Shown here: positions 23,787 to 32,335 of the stretch, piece by piece
How positions within the stretch are numbered: the first letter of the stretch is position 1
How the letters are laid out: every line of letters begins with the position of its first letter
Source of the DNA: Parvularcula sp038749595
GTDB taxonomy: Bacteria > Pseudomonadota > Alphaproteobacteria > Caulobacterales > Parvularculaceae
DNA length: 64,000 nucleotides
Assembly (NCBI GenBank): GCA_038749595.1
Contig: JBCDHW010000002.1
Location: 248,001 to 312,000, forward strand
Direction of reading: 5' to 3'
Translations under genes and position numbers: made by a program
The notes under the pieces: model-generated
Told to the model about the DNA's origin: nothing
The model's input: the letters and a program-made list of their open reading frames with translations, nothing else
Databases searched by the model: none

Positions 23787-25001
23787 CTATCCCAACGCCA
23801 ATTGGTTGATCTGTAAGATCGGCAGCATGATCGATAGGACAATAAGCATCACGATCAAACCGAGGAAGACGATCACCGCGGGCTCGAGCAGGCGGAGAGC
23901 CGTCGTCGTCGCCGTTTCAAAGCTCGCTTCCATCTGCGCCGCCGTGCGCCCCAGCATATCCGCAAGCGCGCCAGACCGCTCACCTGCCGCGATCATCGAC
24001 GCCATGATCGGCGGGAAAACGCCCGCCCGGCGGATCGCAACCGCGAGGCTCGCGCCTTCGCGGACAGAGACCGTCGCCTCGGCAATGCCCTGCTGAATAT
24101 ACGCATTCGTCAGGGTACGGCGCGCCCCATCGAGCGCTTCAAGCAGCGGCGCACCAGCAGCGAACAGCGTCGACAGCGTCCGAGCAAATCGTGCAGCATC
24201 AAGCTCGCGCATCAGCCCGCCCAAGATCGGCAATTTGAGCGTCCAGCGGTCAATCACCAAACGCCCCTGGGCCTGTCGGCGCACCTGCCAGAACGCAACC
24301 ACGAGCGCCGCCACCAACAGCGCGATAAGCCAGCCCCATGCCGCCACAAAATCCGATGTCCCCATAACGATCCGTGTGGGGAGCGGAAGGCGTACACCAT
24401 TGAGGCTCAAAAACTGCTGCGCCATTTTGGGGACCACGAAGGTCATCAATCCCCACACGACGCCAATCGCCACCACAAAAATACACGCCGGGTAGATCAA
24501 CGCCTGCTGCGCCTTTTGCGCCATCAGCTGATTGCGCTCTTGCATATCTGCCAGACGCGACAGAACTGCGCCAAGATCGCCCGACGTTTCACCCGACGCA
24601 ACGATGCCGCGATAGAGGCTGCCAAACGCTTTCGGGTGCTCGCCGAGCGCACGGGACAGCCGCCACCCCTCTACGACCCGTCCGCGTACGGAGGTCAAAA
24701 CTTCGGACACCGCGCTGCCCTCCATTTGCGCAGCAACCGCGGCGAGCGCCTCTTCGAGAGGCATGGCCGCTTCGACCAGCGTTGCGAGCTGACGCGTTGC
24801 TGCAATGACATCGCGGCGCTTGGGTCCCCTCTTCGATAGACTGACCGAAAAGAGCGTGTCATCCGTACGCTCACCAATCGACAACAAGGTGAGGCCAGTC
24901 GCCGCGACCTCGCGCCGCGCACGCCGAAGGCTCTCCGCCTCCACTGTGCCGCGTTTCTTTTTCCCTGCGGCATCAACAGCTTCGTAGCGAAACGCGGTCA
25001 C
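23787..25001 (-). CDS. gspF: Type II secretion system inner-membrane platform protein F
   Basis: This 404-aa protein begins 'MTAFRYEAVDAAGKKKRGTVEAES', the GspF signature, and has two repeated T2SSF domains ('FGSLYRGIVASGETSGDLGAVL' and 'FPPIMASMIAAGERSGALADML') and three membrane segments, the last being 'LLEPAVIVFLGLIVMLIVLSIMLP'. GspF connects the GspE motor to the pseudopilus. It overlaps the gspE stop by 4 bp. Confidence 0.97.
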   Translation of the reverse strand: MTAFRYEAVDAAGKKKRGTVEAESLRRARREVAATGLTLLSIGERTDDTLFSVSLSKRGPKRRDVIAATRQLATLVEAAMPLEEALAAVAAQMEGSAVSEVLTSVRGRVVEGWRLSRALGEHPKAFGSLYRGIVASGETSGDLGAVLSRLADMQERNQLMAQKAQQALIYPACIFVVAIGVVWGLMTFVVPKMAQQFLSLNGVRLPLPTRIVMGTSDFVAAWGWLIALLVAALVVAFWQVRRQAQGRLVIDRWTLKLPILGGLMRELDAARFARTLSTLFAAGAPLLEALDGARRTLTNAYIQQGIAEATVSVREGASLAVAIRRAGVFPPIMASMIAAGERSGALADMLGRTAAQMEASFETATTTALRLLEPAVIVFLGLIVMLIVLSIMLPILQINQLALG

Positions 25002-26503
25002 CCTTGCTCAGCCTCCTGAACAACCTTGAGCACTTCCGCGACGGACGTATGCCCCGCGAGGACATGCCCATAACCCGATTGCGCCAGGGTCGGAGCATCT
25101 TCAAAAGCTTTCGCTTTCAGCGCTCGTTCGCCAGCATCACTATGGATCAGCCTACGGATCTCTTCGTCGACAATCACAAGCTCGTAAAGCCCGATCCGAC
25201 CCTCGTAACCCGTGTGGTTGCAAGCAGCGCAGCCTTTCGCCCGGTAAATCGTTGCGTCTTCCGCGACGCCCAGCATCGCCTGCTCTGCAGTGTCAGGATG
25301 ATATCCCTCCTTACACGTCTCACACAGGCGACGGACCAAGCGCTGAGCCAGGACACCCGCAATAGTGGGCGACAACAAGAAGGGCTCAACACCCATATCG
25401 CGAAGACGCGTCACCGCGCCAATCGCCGAGTTGGTGTGGATTGTCGACAGCACGAGATGCCCCGTCAGCGATGCTTGAACAGCAATCTGCGCCGTTTCCA
25501 CATCGCGGATCTCCCCGACCATGACAATGTCAGGGTCCTGACGAAGAATAGCGCGCAGGCCGGTCGCAAAGGACATCCCAACCTTAGTGTTCACCTGGGT
25601 TTGTCCAACGCCATCAAGGGCATACTCCACAGGGTCTTCGACAGTGAGGATGTTAACACCCGGGTCATTGAGCAGCGTCAGCGCCGCATAAAGCGTTGTC
25701 GTTTTGCCTGATCCCGTCGGCCCAGTGACGAGAATAACCCCATTCGGCTTGCGCAAAACTGATTTGAACCGCTCACGGATGAGTTCCGGCATTCCCAGCG
25801 CATCAAGGTCGAGCTGCGCCTGCTCTTTGTCCAAGAGACGCATCACAATGCGCTCGCCAAACCGGCTCGGCAGTGTCGACACCCGCACGTCGACCAGGCG
25901 CCCGCCCATGGCGAGACTGATCCGGCCATCCTGCGGCACCCGCTTCTCAGCAATGTCCAGCCGTGCCATGACCTTCACCCGGCTGGTAAGAACCGGCGTC
26001 ATTTTAGGGGGGAGGCTGAGCACTTCACGAAGGACACCATCGATCCGTAGACGAATGGAAAGCGCCCCCTCATAAGGCTCAACGTGAATATCGGACGCCC
26101 GCGTCTTCACAGCTTCCGCAATCAATGCGTTGATCAGCCGAATAACCGGCGCATCATCTTCTGTATCAAGAAGATCAGCTGTCTCCGGGAGCCCCTCGGC
26201 TAGGGTGGAGAGGTCTTCGACGCTATCATCCTCTTCAAAGGTCGCCGCCGAAAGGCCCTCTACGGAATAAATCTCCGACAGGCGCCGCTCGAACACCTTC
26301 GCACCAAGACTCTCTAATTCAATAGCTTTTCCGGCCACCCTACGTGCCTCGACCAGGGTAAGCAGGTCTTGCTCAGCGCCGCTGCCCTCGCGCACACCGA
26401 CCAGGGCTGTCTCGCCAGCATGGTCGAGAAGGATGAGCCCGTTCTCTTTGGCGAACGCATACGCAAAGCGCGGCGCTTCGTCCGTGCGCGACGCTTCGAC
26501 CAT
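24998..26503 (-). CDS. gspE: Type II secretion ATPase E
   Basis: This 501-aa protein has an N-terminal GspL-binding domain and then a RecA-like ATPase: Walker A 'TGPTGSGKTTTLYAAL', Asp box 'TVEDPVEYALDGVGQTQVN', Walker B region 'MVGEIRDVETAQIA' and His box 'LVLSTIHTNSAIGAVTRL'. The Zn-binding CM domain has two CxxC pairs ('CETC' and 'CAAC'). It powers pseudopilus assembly on the cytosolic side. The start shares one base with the gspD stop. Confidence 0.97.
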   Translation of the reverse strand: MVEASRTDEAPRFAYAFAKENGLILLDHAGETALVGVREGSGAEQDLLTLVEARRVAGKAIELESLGAKVFERRLSEIYSVEGLSAATFEEDDSVEDLSTLAEGLPETADLLDTEDDAPVIRLINALIAEAVKTRASDIHVEPYEGALSIRLRIDGVLREVLSLPPKMTPVLTSRVKVMARLDIAEKRVPQDGRISLAMGGRLVDVRVSTLPSRFGERIVMRLLDKEQAQLDLDALGMPELIRERFKSVLRKPNGVILVTGPTGSGKTTTLYAALTLLNDPGVNILTVEDPVEYALDGVGQTQVNTKVGMSFATGLRAILRQDPDIVMVGEIRDVETAQIAVQASLTGHLVLSTIHTNSAIGAVTRLRDMGVEPFLLSPTIAGVLAQRLVRRLCETCKEGYHPDTAEQAMLGVAEDATIYRAKGCAACNHTGYEGRIGLYELVIVDEEIRRLIHSDAGERALKAKAFEDAPTLAQSGYGHVLAGHTSVAEVLKVVQEAEQG

Positions 26504-28587
26504 TACTCACGCGCCCCGGACGTCGCATCAGTATCGCCCTCAGGCGACGCAGGGATCATCGGCGTCCCCTCGGGAAGTCCAAGAAGCTCTGTCTCAAGAC
26601 GGTCCAACCGCGAGGGACCTTTTTTGCGCCGCTCTGCCGCAAGCTGCCGCTGCCGCGCAAAGTCATACTTCTTCGCAGTCACCTCGTTCGCAGTGATCGA
26701 GTCGCGAATGATCGTTGGACGGATGAACACCATCAAGGTGGACTCCTCTTCGGACCGCTCCTGTCCACGGAACAAATAGCCAAGCAGCGGAATATCCCCA
26801 AGAATTGGCACCTTTGACTCGGTGTTGCGCTGGTCGTTATCCACCAAACCGCCGATCACAATCGTCTGGCCATTGTCTGCGACGAGCACCTGTTCGCTCG
26901 AGGACTTCTGCAAAATCGGACTGTCTGAATTCGCCGTCAAAGCCGTCAGTGAACTGACTTCGAGTTTGATCTTGAGGGTCACCGCGTTCCCGTCATTAAT
27001 CTGCGGCGTCACTTCCAAAATCGTTCCGACGTCTTGCCGCTCAATATTCCGGAAGCCCCCTTGGAAGTCCGTACCCACCGCTTCGCCGGTAACAACCGGG
27101 ATTTCCTGACCAACCTGAAGGCGCGCAGGCTCATTATCGAGGGTCATGGTAAAGGGCGTAGACAGAACGTTCGAGCGGCTGTCCGACTGAATCGCTGACA
27201 GCAAAACTCCGTACACACCGCCATCGTCGGTCACGTCACCAAAGCCAGCGAGAAATCCGTTGAACGACAGCAAATCCGCCACCGCCGCCTGGACCAGCGA
27301 TCCAGAAAGCGCTGAAACATCAGCATCAACGTCGTCTTCCTGGGTGATCGTCGTCACCCCGTCGATCGTCGTGGAGACGTCGCGGGTGCCGTCGTCTTCG
27401 GTAAGGAAAAACGCTGCGCCCGCAGCACTGATCAAGTTTGGCTGGGTGTCGTTGAACTGAGCACCCGTGATCGGCAACCCATCTCCGCCCGAAAGATACT
27501 GGACGCCGAGCTCACGCGCTGTGTTGTTCGCAATCTCAACGACGATCGCCTCGATCAACACCTGGGGCCGCCGGATATCCAGTTGACTGACCAATTGCCG
27601 GATCGTCTGCTGGATCTCGGGCGGTGCATTCATCAGGATCGCGTTTGTCGGTTTGTGGAAGGTGACGATCGGCCCGCCGCCCGCTCCGCCCGGCCGTGCG
27701 CTCGCTTGGCCGCCCGCTTGCCCCGGCGTCTGCGCCTGACCAGTAATCAATTGCGTGATGATGGGGACAAGCTCTTCACCGTCAGCGTGGTTGAGATAGA
27801 TCGCCCCGAAATTGCCGCGCACGCGCCCGGCTGTGTCCAGTTGCGTAATCACTGGGAGCAACCGTGCGATCTGATCCGCCGCGCCTTTCAAGACAATTTG
27901 GTTCGTACCCGTATTCGGGATGACTTCGACCCGGCCCGCCGTACCGCGCTCGCCGCCTGCCTGGCCAACGATCTCCCGGACGGTCTCCGACACCTGACCC
28001 GCGTCAGCGTTCTCAAGCGTCACGGTACGGACGATTGAGTTGTCAACGTCAATGGTCCGAATGACCTCAATGACGCGCTCTACATTGCGCCGCGAATCCA
28101 CAACCACCAACGCGTTCGACTCCTGAACCGGCGTGATCAGCCCCTGCTGGCCAACAATGCCGCGCAGCGATCCGGCAACCAACCGCGCATCAACGTTCGT
28201 CAACGGAACAATCCGCGTCACCGTGACCCCGTCATTGTCGCCCGCGCCGACCGGCCCCGCATCGCGCATGCCTTGCTCGATCGGGACCAGCTTAAAAATG
28301 CGGTCACCCACAGGGATCGCGGTGAAATTATTGACCTGCAGCGTCGCCAAAAAGACTTCAAAAATTTCATCAGGGGTTAGAGCGACACCTCGGGGAGAGA
28401 TGATGTTCACCCGCCCCTGCAGACGCGGATCCAGGACGAACTGGTACTTCGTCCGGTCGGCGATCTCCACAGCAACAGCCCGCAGATCGGCATCCTCATA
28501 ATTGAGCACCGTGCGCTCGGTCTGCGCGAAAGCAACCGAGGCGGTGAGCCAAGTCGTGAAAGCTGCGGCGGCGAACAGGAAACGCAT
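26503..28587 (-). CDS. gspD: Type II secretion outer-membrane secretin D
   Basis: This 694-aa protein has a signal peptide (residues 1-21, ending AFA), N0 ('LNYEDADLRAVAVEIADRTKYQFVLDP'), N1-N3 repeats ('TRIVPLTNVDARLVAGSL', 'ALVVVDSRRNVERVIEVI') and a secretin domain ending 'VPILGDIPLLGYLFRGQ', the family signature. It forms the outer-membrane gate. The C-terminal 45 residues are polar and may be the S-domain bound by a pilotin; no known pilotin gene is present. It follows gspC by 9 bp. Confidence 0.97.
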   Translation of the reverse strand: MRFLFAAAAFTTWLTASVAFAQTERTVLNYEDADLRAVAVEIADRTKYQFVLDPRLQGRVNIISPRGVALTPDEIFEVFLATLQVNNFTAIPVGDRIFKLVPIEQGMRDAGPVGAGDNDGVTVTRIVPLTNVDARLVAGSLRGIVGQQGLITPVQESNALVVVDSRRNVERVIEVIRTIDVDNSIVRTVTLENADAGQVSETVREIVGQAGGERGTAGRVEVIPNTGTNQIVLKGAADQIARLLPVITQLDTAGRVRGNFGAIYLNHADGEELVPIITQLITGQAQTPGQAGGQASARPGGAGGGPIVTFHKPTNAILMNAPPEIQQTIRQLVSQLDIRRPQVLIEAIVVEIANNTARELGVQYLSGGDGLPITGAQFNDTQPNLISAAGAAFFLTEDDGTRDVSTTIDGVTTITQEDDVDADVSALSGSLVQAAVADLLSFNGFLAGFGDVTDDGGVYGVLLSAIQSDSRSNVLSTPFTMTLDNEPARLQVGQEIPVVTGEAVGTDFQGGFRNIERQDVGTILEVTPQINDGNAVTLKIKLEVSSLTALTANSDSPILQKSSSEQVLVADNGQTIVIGGLVDNDQRNTESKVPILGDIPLLGYLFRGQERSEEESTLMVFIRPTIIRDSITANEVTAKKYDFARQRQLAAERRKKGPSRLDRLETELLGLPEGTPMIPASPEGDTDATSGARE

Positions 28588-28596
28588 GGGAAACTC

Positions 28597-29457
28597 TTAC
28601 CGGCTGCGGAGTTGCGACAGGGTGAAGGAAACGTTTTGCGGCCGCCCATCCCGCGCGACGGTGACGATGACGGTGTCTTGAGACCGCGCCTCTGCGAGGA
28701 GAGCCGTGATCCCCGCGGTATCGCTCGGAATAATCTTCCCGTTCACCGCGTAGGGGATGTCATCGCCCTGAAATCCTTGCGCTTCCAGGCTCGGTAGCAT
28801 GTCACGCGCGAGCGATCGCAAGGTCGCCGCCGCCCCGCGCCGATCGATATCGTCCGGAACGGGGAGCAGCGTCACGGCTGGCCGTCGCCGGGTGGCGGAG
28901 GCAGGCGGCGTGGCGGCGGGACTGTTTGTCGATCGCACCGCCGTCGGCGCCGCGACCGCGTTGGGTTCATCGGGATCAGGCCGATTTTTCAGGGTCAACG
29001 CTTCGCGTCGTCCGTTTCGTGAGATCACCGCGCGGAACGTTTGCACCTCAGCCAACGTCGCACCGCGAATGATCTCCTCGCCTTCGCGAAAATAGCCCTG
29101 CTTGCCGTCGGGGGTCTGGATGGTGGCGCCGCTGACGCCCCCATCGGTCGGTGTGACACCTTTCAGCACAAGACGAAGCGTGGTTTCCGGAAGCTCTTCA
29201 ATAGCTTGAAAGCTCTCGGCCTCGGACTCCTGCACGAAAAGCTCGGCTGTTCTGAGCACCGCAAGTGACGCTTCAAGCTGTGGTCCCTGCTCCCGTTGCT
29301 GCAGCGGACGAAGGTCCGGCGCCTGAAGAGGAGCAACGAATGCAAAAAACAGACGCACGCCGGCCAGCGCTAAAAGGCAAGCGCAAATGAGCGATGCAAG
29401 CGTTGCTGGCCACGCTTGCCCCCCTCGTGCCTCTGCTTGACGTCCCTGGTTGCTCAT
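28597..29457 (-). CDS. gspC: Type II secretion inner-membrane protein C
   Basis: The start at ATG 29457 gives 286 aa; ATG 29520 would add 21 residues. There is a short cytosolic piece, one membrane helix (LASLICACLLALAGVRLFFAFV), the homology region ('RLVLKGVTPTDGGVSGATIQ', 'KQGYFREGEEI') and a Pro/Ala linker. The C-terminal PDZ domain reads 'LEAQGFQGDDIPYAVNGKII'. GspC links the inner platform to the secretin and helps select substrates. It is the first gene of the operon, with 223 bp upstream to the TonB receptor stop. Confidence 0.9.
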   Translation of the reverse strand: MSNQGRQAEARGGQAWPATLASLICACLLALAGVRLFFAFVAPLQAPDLRPLQQREQGPQLEASLAVLRTAELFVQESEAESFQAIEELPETTLRLVLKGVTPTDGGVSGATIQTPDGKQGYFREGEEIIRGATLAEVQTFRAVISRNGRREALTLKNRPDPDEPNAVAAPTAVRSTNSPAATPPASATRRRPAVTLLPVPDDIDRRGAAATLRSLARDMLPSLEAQGFQGDDIPYAVNGKIIPSDTAGITALLAEARSQDTVIVTVARDGRPQNVSFTLSQLRSR

Positions 29458-29680
29458 CCACCTGCGCTTTCGTTCCACCGCGAACCAACCCCTCCATAGA
29501 AGCACGGCGCAAAGGGCCAAGCGCGCTGGGGGCCGGTCGCGGTCGAATTAACGCTAGTCTATAACCCTTAGGCTTCAGTAACAGCCGAGAAACGCGCCGC
29601 AATCTTTACAACAACATCAGAAAACGGACGCCGCGCGCAAAACACGCAGCGTCTGATGCTCAAGGTTGAAGGACGTCGCC

Positions 29681-32311
29681 TCAGAAGTCGCGGCTCAACG
29701 ACACCGAAATCACCCGGCCCCGATCAAACTGAAGGTAAGGGATCTCGACGCCCGCTTGGTCTTCGCGGAAGGCGCGGAAATCATCGCCGAGCAGGTTACC
29801 AAGCTTCACGCCCAGCTGATATTCACCGCCGCGCACCTCAAACGGTTGGCTCATCACCAAGTCGAGCGACAGCGGTGGCTCTTCAATCACCGCTGGGTTG
29901 ATCACCCCGCCAGCGCTCGTCGGCTCTTCTGCAAACAAGATCCGCTCCGCCGCCCAGTTGAAGAGCAGCGTCGCGCGCGCCCCGCTGTTCACATTGGTCA
30001 GGCCCAACTGAAGGTTCACCAGGTGGTCGGATTGCCCTTGAAGCGGGCGCCCGTCGGTAATCGCACCAGCAGCCGGCAAAATGTCGGGCGTGATCGACAC
30101 GGCCGTCGTCCGCGAGACGATGATGTCGCCGTCGGTGCCGACCTCTGATTGGGCATAGGTGTAGTTCGCCCCGACGAAGAGTTCGTGGTTCTGGAAGAAT
30201 GCGTTCTCACCAAAGTCCGCCAGATCGAACGTCTTTTGCGCCTCAAGCTCGACACCCCAAAGCTCCGCTGACGGAGCATTCAAAAAGCCCGTAGCGCCGC
30301 CCTCTCGACCGGTTTGAAATTGCTCGATGGGGTTTGTGATCTCTTTGTAGAACAGACCGCCTGTTATGAACTCGCGGGCACCGAAGTACCACTCCGCACG
30401 CAGATCGAAGTTGTCGATCTCGGAGTTCACCAAAAACGGGTTACCGGTCAGGGTGACGTTCAAGTCAGGGTCCAGAAAGTCCGTGGCCGCAAGCTCACGG
30501 AACTGTGGCCGGGTGATGGTCTGTGAATACCCTCCGCGTACCTGCAGGTTTCCCAACGCGTTCCAGGTCAGCGTAACCGCCGGCAGAATGTAGTCGTCGT
30601 CGATCGCGTCAAACTCGGGCGCAAAACTTGGGTCGGACGTCAAAGACACCGAAGAGTTCTGTTCACCCTGCTCATACCGGAAGCCCACCGATGCGCGGAG
30701 CGCGTCGTTGAACTCAATATCCGCGAGCGCATACGCCGCAAACGTCTCAAGCGAGGCATCCGACGCATCCGGGAACAACGCGTTGGCGTTCGCACGGAAA
30801 TTGATGATGTCAGAGTTGAGAACGTCCGGCGAGTAGATCAGGTCGATGCGCGACGCAGCCAAGTTTGCCGGAACACCCGTCGCGCCCGACGCTCTGTTCA
30901 GGGCATCAAAGTCACGGCGAAGGTTCGTCCGGCTTCGATCCGCATACGCGAGACCCCATTTCAAATCGAGCGAACGCCGGTTCATATTGATTGGCAATAC
31001 AAAATCCAAATTCCCGTAGAACGTTTCGTCCTCGAGGAATGAGAAATTGATCGTGTTCTGGTTAGCGTCGCCTTCGAAATATTCGAACACACCCGTCTCG
31101 TCGTTCAGGAGACGGACGATATTCCGCTCATACGGTGCATCGCGATCGGCCAATCCGTAGGCCACGTTCCACGACACTTCGAGGTCATTCGCGCCAGGGA
31201 AAAGGTGCACGCCTTCAAGCTGCGTTTGGAAAACTTGGCGCTCAACCCAATCGAGAAACTCCGTACGGAATGTTCCTTCGTTGACATCCTGGTCGATCGA
31301 CTCGCCGATGCGCGCGCGCTTCAACGAACTGCGCAGCAAAAACGTGGTGAGCGTCAGCTGATGATCACCGCCCGCAAACTCAAGACCAGTTGTGTTGAGG
31401 GAATTGAGCTGAACCTCTTGCCGCGTCTCGTCATACTCGTTTTCCACGCGCACCTGGATCGAGCCAAAGTCGGTGTCCTCGGTCCGGTTCTCAAACGCTT
31501 CGCGGAGTGCCCATTGGTTTGAGTACCCGATATACGTTGTCGTGCCGAACCGCACATCGCCGTTGTCGACAAAAACGCGCCCAAACGTGGTCGATAACGA
31601 CCCGTTGAAAGGGATCGGCTCGTCACCGGTGATCAACAGCAACTCGTTTTGGTTGAAACTCAGGTCGAGCGAGGATTGCAGCGAAGCCGGACTATCCTGC
31701 CGCACGTACTGATCTGCCGATGACGGAAGATTGCGAATTCCGTCATCGATCCCCAACCAATCAGTATCCCCACCATCGTAGAAAAGCCCATCGCTCAGTG
31801 TCGTGACCGAATCGTAGGTGACACTTCCCGAGACGTTGAAGAAGTTATCGTCGGGGATCGACAAGGTCCGAAGATCAATGGCAGCCCCGCCGAACTCTCC
31901 TGATAATTCAACTGAGTAAGTCTTCTGCGCAAGCGAACTCTCAAGTACCCGTGTGGGGATGATATCGAGCGGAGCCGTTCGGCGCAGCGGCTCGGTCGAA
32001 GGCAGCGGGATCCCGTTGATCGTCGCGCTCGTATACCGCTCATTCAAGCCGCGCGCCACGGCAAACCGTCCGCCAATCACCGACAGACCCGTGACGCGGC
32101 GGAGTGCAGAAGCGATATCGCTGTCCCCCTGCCTGGCGAAGGCCTCGGCGTCGAGAACCTCAGCGATCTCTGATGTGGCCCGCTTCTCATCAGGGACGAA
32201 TATACCGCGTACGGTAATCGTGTCTTGGATATCGTCCTGCGCCGCGGATACCGAAACCATCATAGCAACGGCGAGTGCTGCGGATGGTGCGATAACGGAT
32301 AATCTCTTCAT
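29681..32311 (-). CDS. TonB-dependent outer-membrane receptor
   Basis: This 876-aa protein has a signal peptide (residues 1-24, ending SAA). The plug domain contains 'SDIASALRRVTGLSVIGGRF', 'RGLNERYTSATINGIPLPST' and 'FGGAAIDLRT'. The barrel covers about residues 230-876 and ends 'GRVISVSLSRDF' with a C-terminal aromatic residue. The plug type ('VARGLNERYTSATINGIPLPSTEP') is typical of receptors paired with large lipoproteins in Alphaproteobacteria. It lies 24 bp after the duplicated lipoprotein gene, so the two form an operon. It should import a small ligand into the periplasm using TonB energy; the ligand is unknown. Confidence 0.93.
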   Translation of the reverse strand: MKRLSVIAPSAALAVAMMVSVSAAQDDIQDTITVRGIFVPDEKRATSEIAEVLDAEAFARQGDSDIASALRRVTGLSVIGGRFAVARGLNERYTSATINGIPLPSTEPLRRTAPLDIIPTRVLESSLAQKTYSVELSGEFGGAAIDLRTLSIPDDNFFNVSGSVTYDSVTTLSDGLFYDGGDTDWLGIDDGIRNLPSSADQYVRQDSPASLQSSLDLSFNQNELLLITGDEPIPFNGSLSTTFGRVFVDNGDVRFGTTTYIGYSNQWALREAFENRTEDTDFGSIQVRVENEYDETRQEVQLNSLNTTGLEFAGGDHQLTLTTFLLRSSLKRARIGESIDQDVNEGTFRTEFLDWVERQVFQTQLEGVHLFPGANDLEVSWNVAYGLADRDAPYERNIVRLLNDETGVFEYFEGDANQNTINFSFLEDETFYGNLDFVLPINMNRRSLDLKWGLAYADRSRTNLRRDFDALNRASGATGVPANLAASRIDLIYSPDVLNSDIINFRANANALFPDASDASLETFAAYALADIEFNDALRASVGFRYEQGEQNSSVSLTSDPSFAPEFDAIDDDYILPAVTLTWNALGNLQVRGGYSQTITRPQFRELAATDFLDPDLNVTLTGNPFLVNSEIDNFDLRAEWYFGAREFITGGLFYKEITNPIEQFQTGREGGATGFLNAPSAELWGVELEAQKTFDLADFGENAFFQNHELFVGANYTYAQSEVGTDGDIIVSRTTAVSITPDILPAAGAITDGRPLQGQSDHLVNLQLGLTNVNSGARATLLFNWAAERILFAEEPTSAGGVINPAVIEEPPLSLDLVMSQPFEVRGGEYQLGVKLGNLLGDDFRAFREDQAGVEIPYLQFDRGRVISVSLSRDF

Positions 32312-32335
32312 GACAAAGCCCCAAGCGCTGCGCGA

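Noticed and set aside
29458..29680. Pho box ahead of gspC
   Set aside because: Only one half site resembles the consensus (CTGTTAC on minus near 29580-29586) with no second half at the right spacing.
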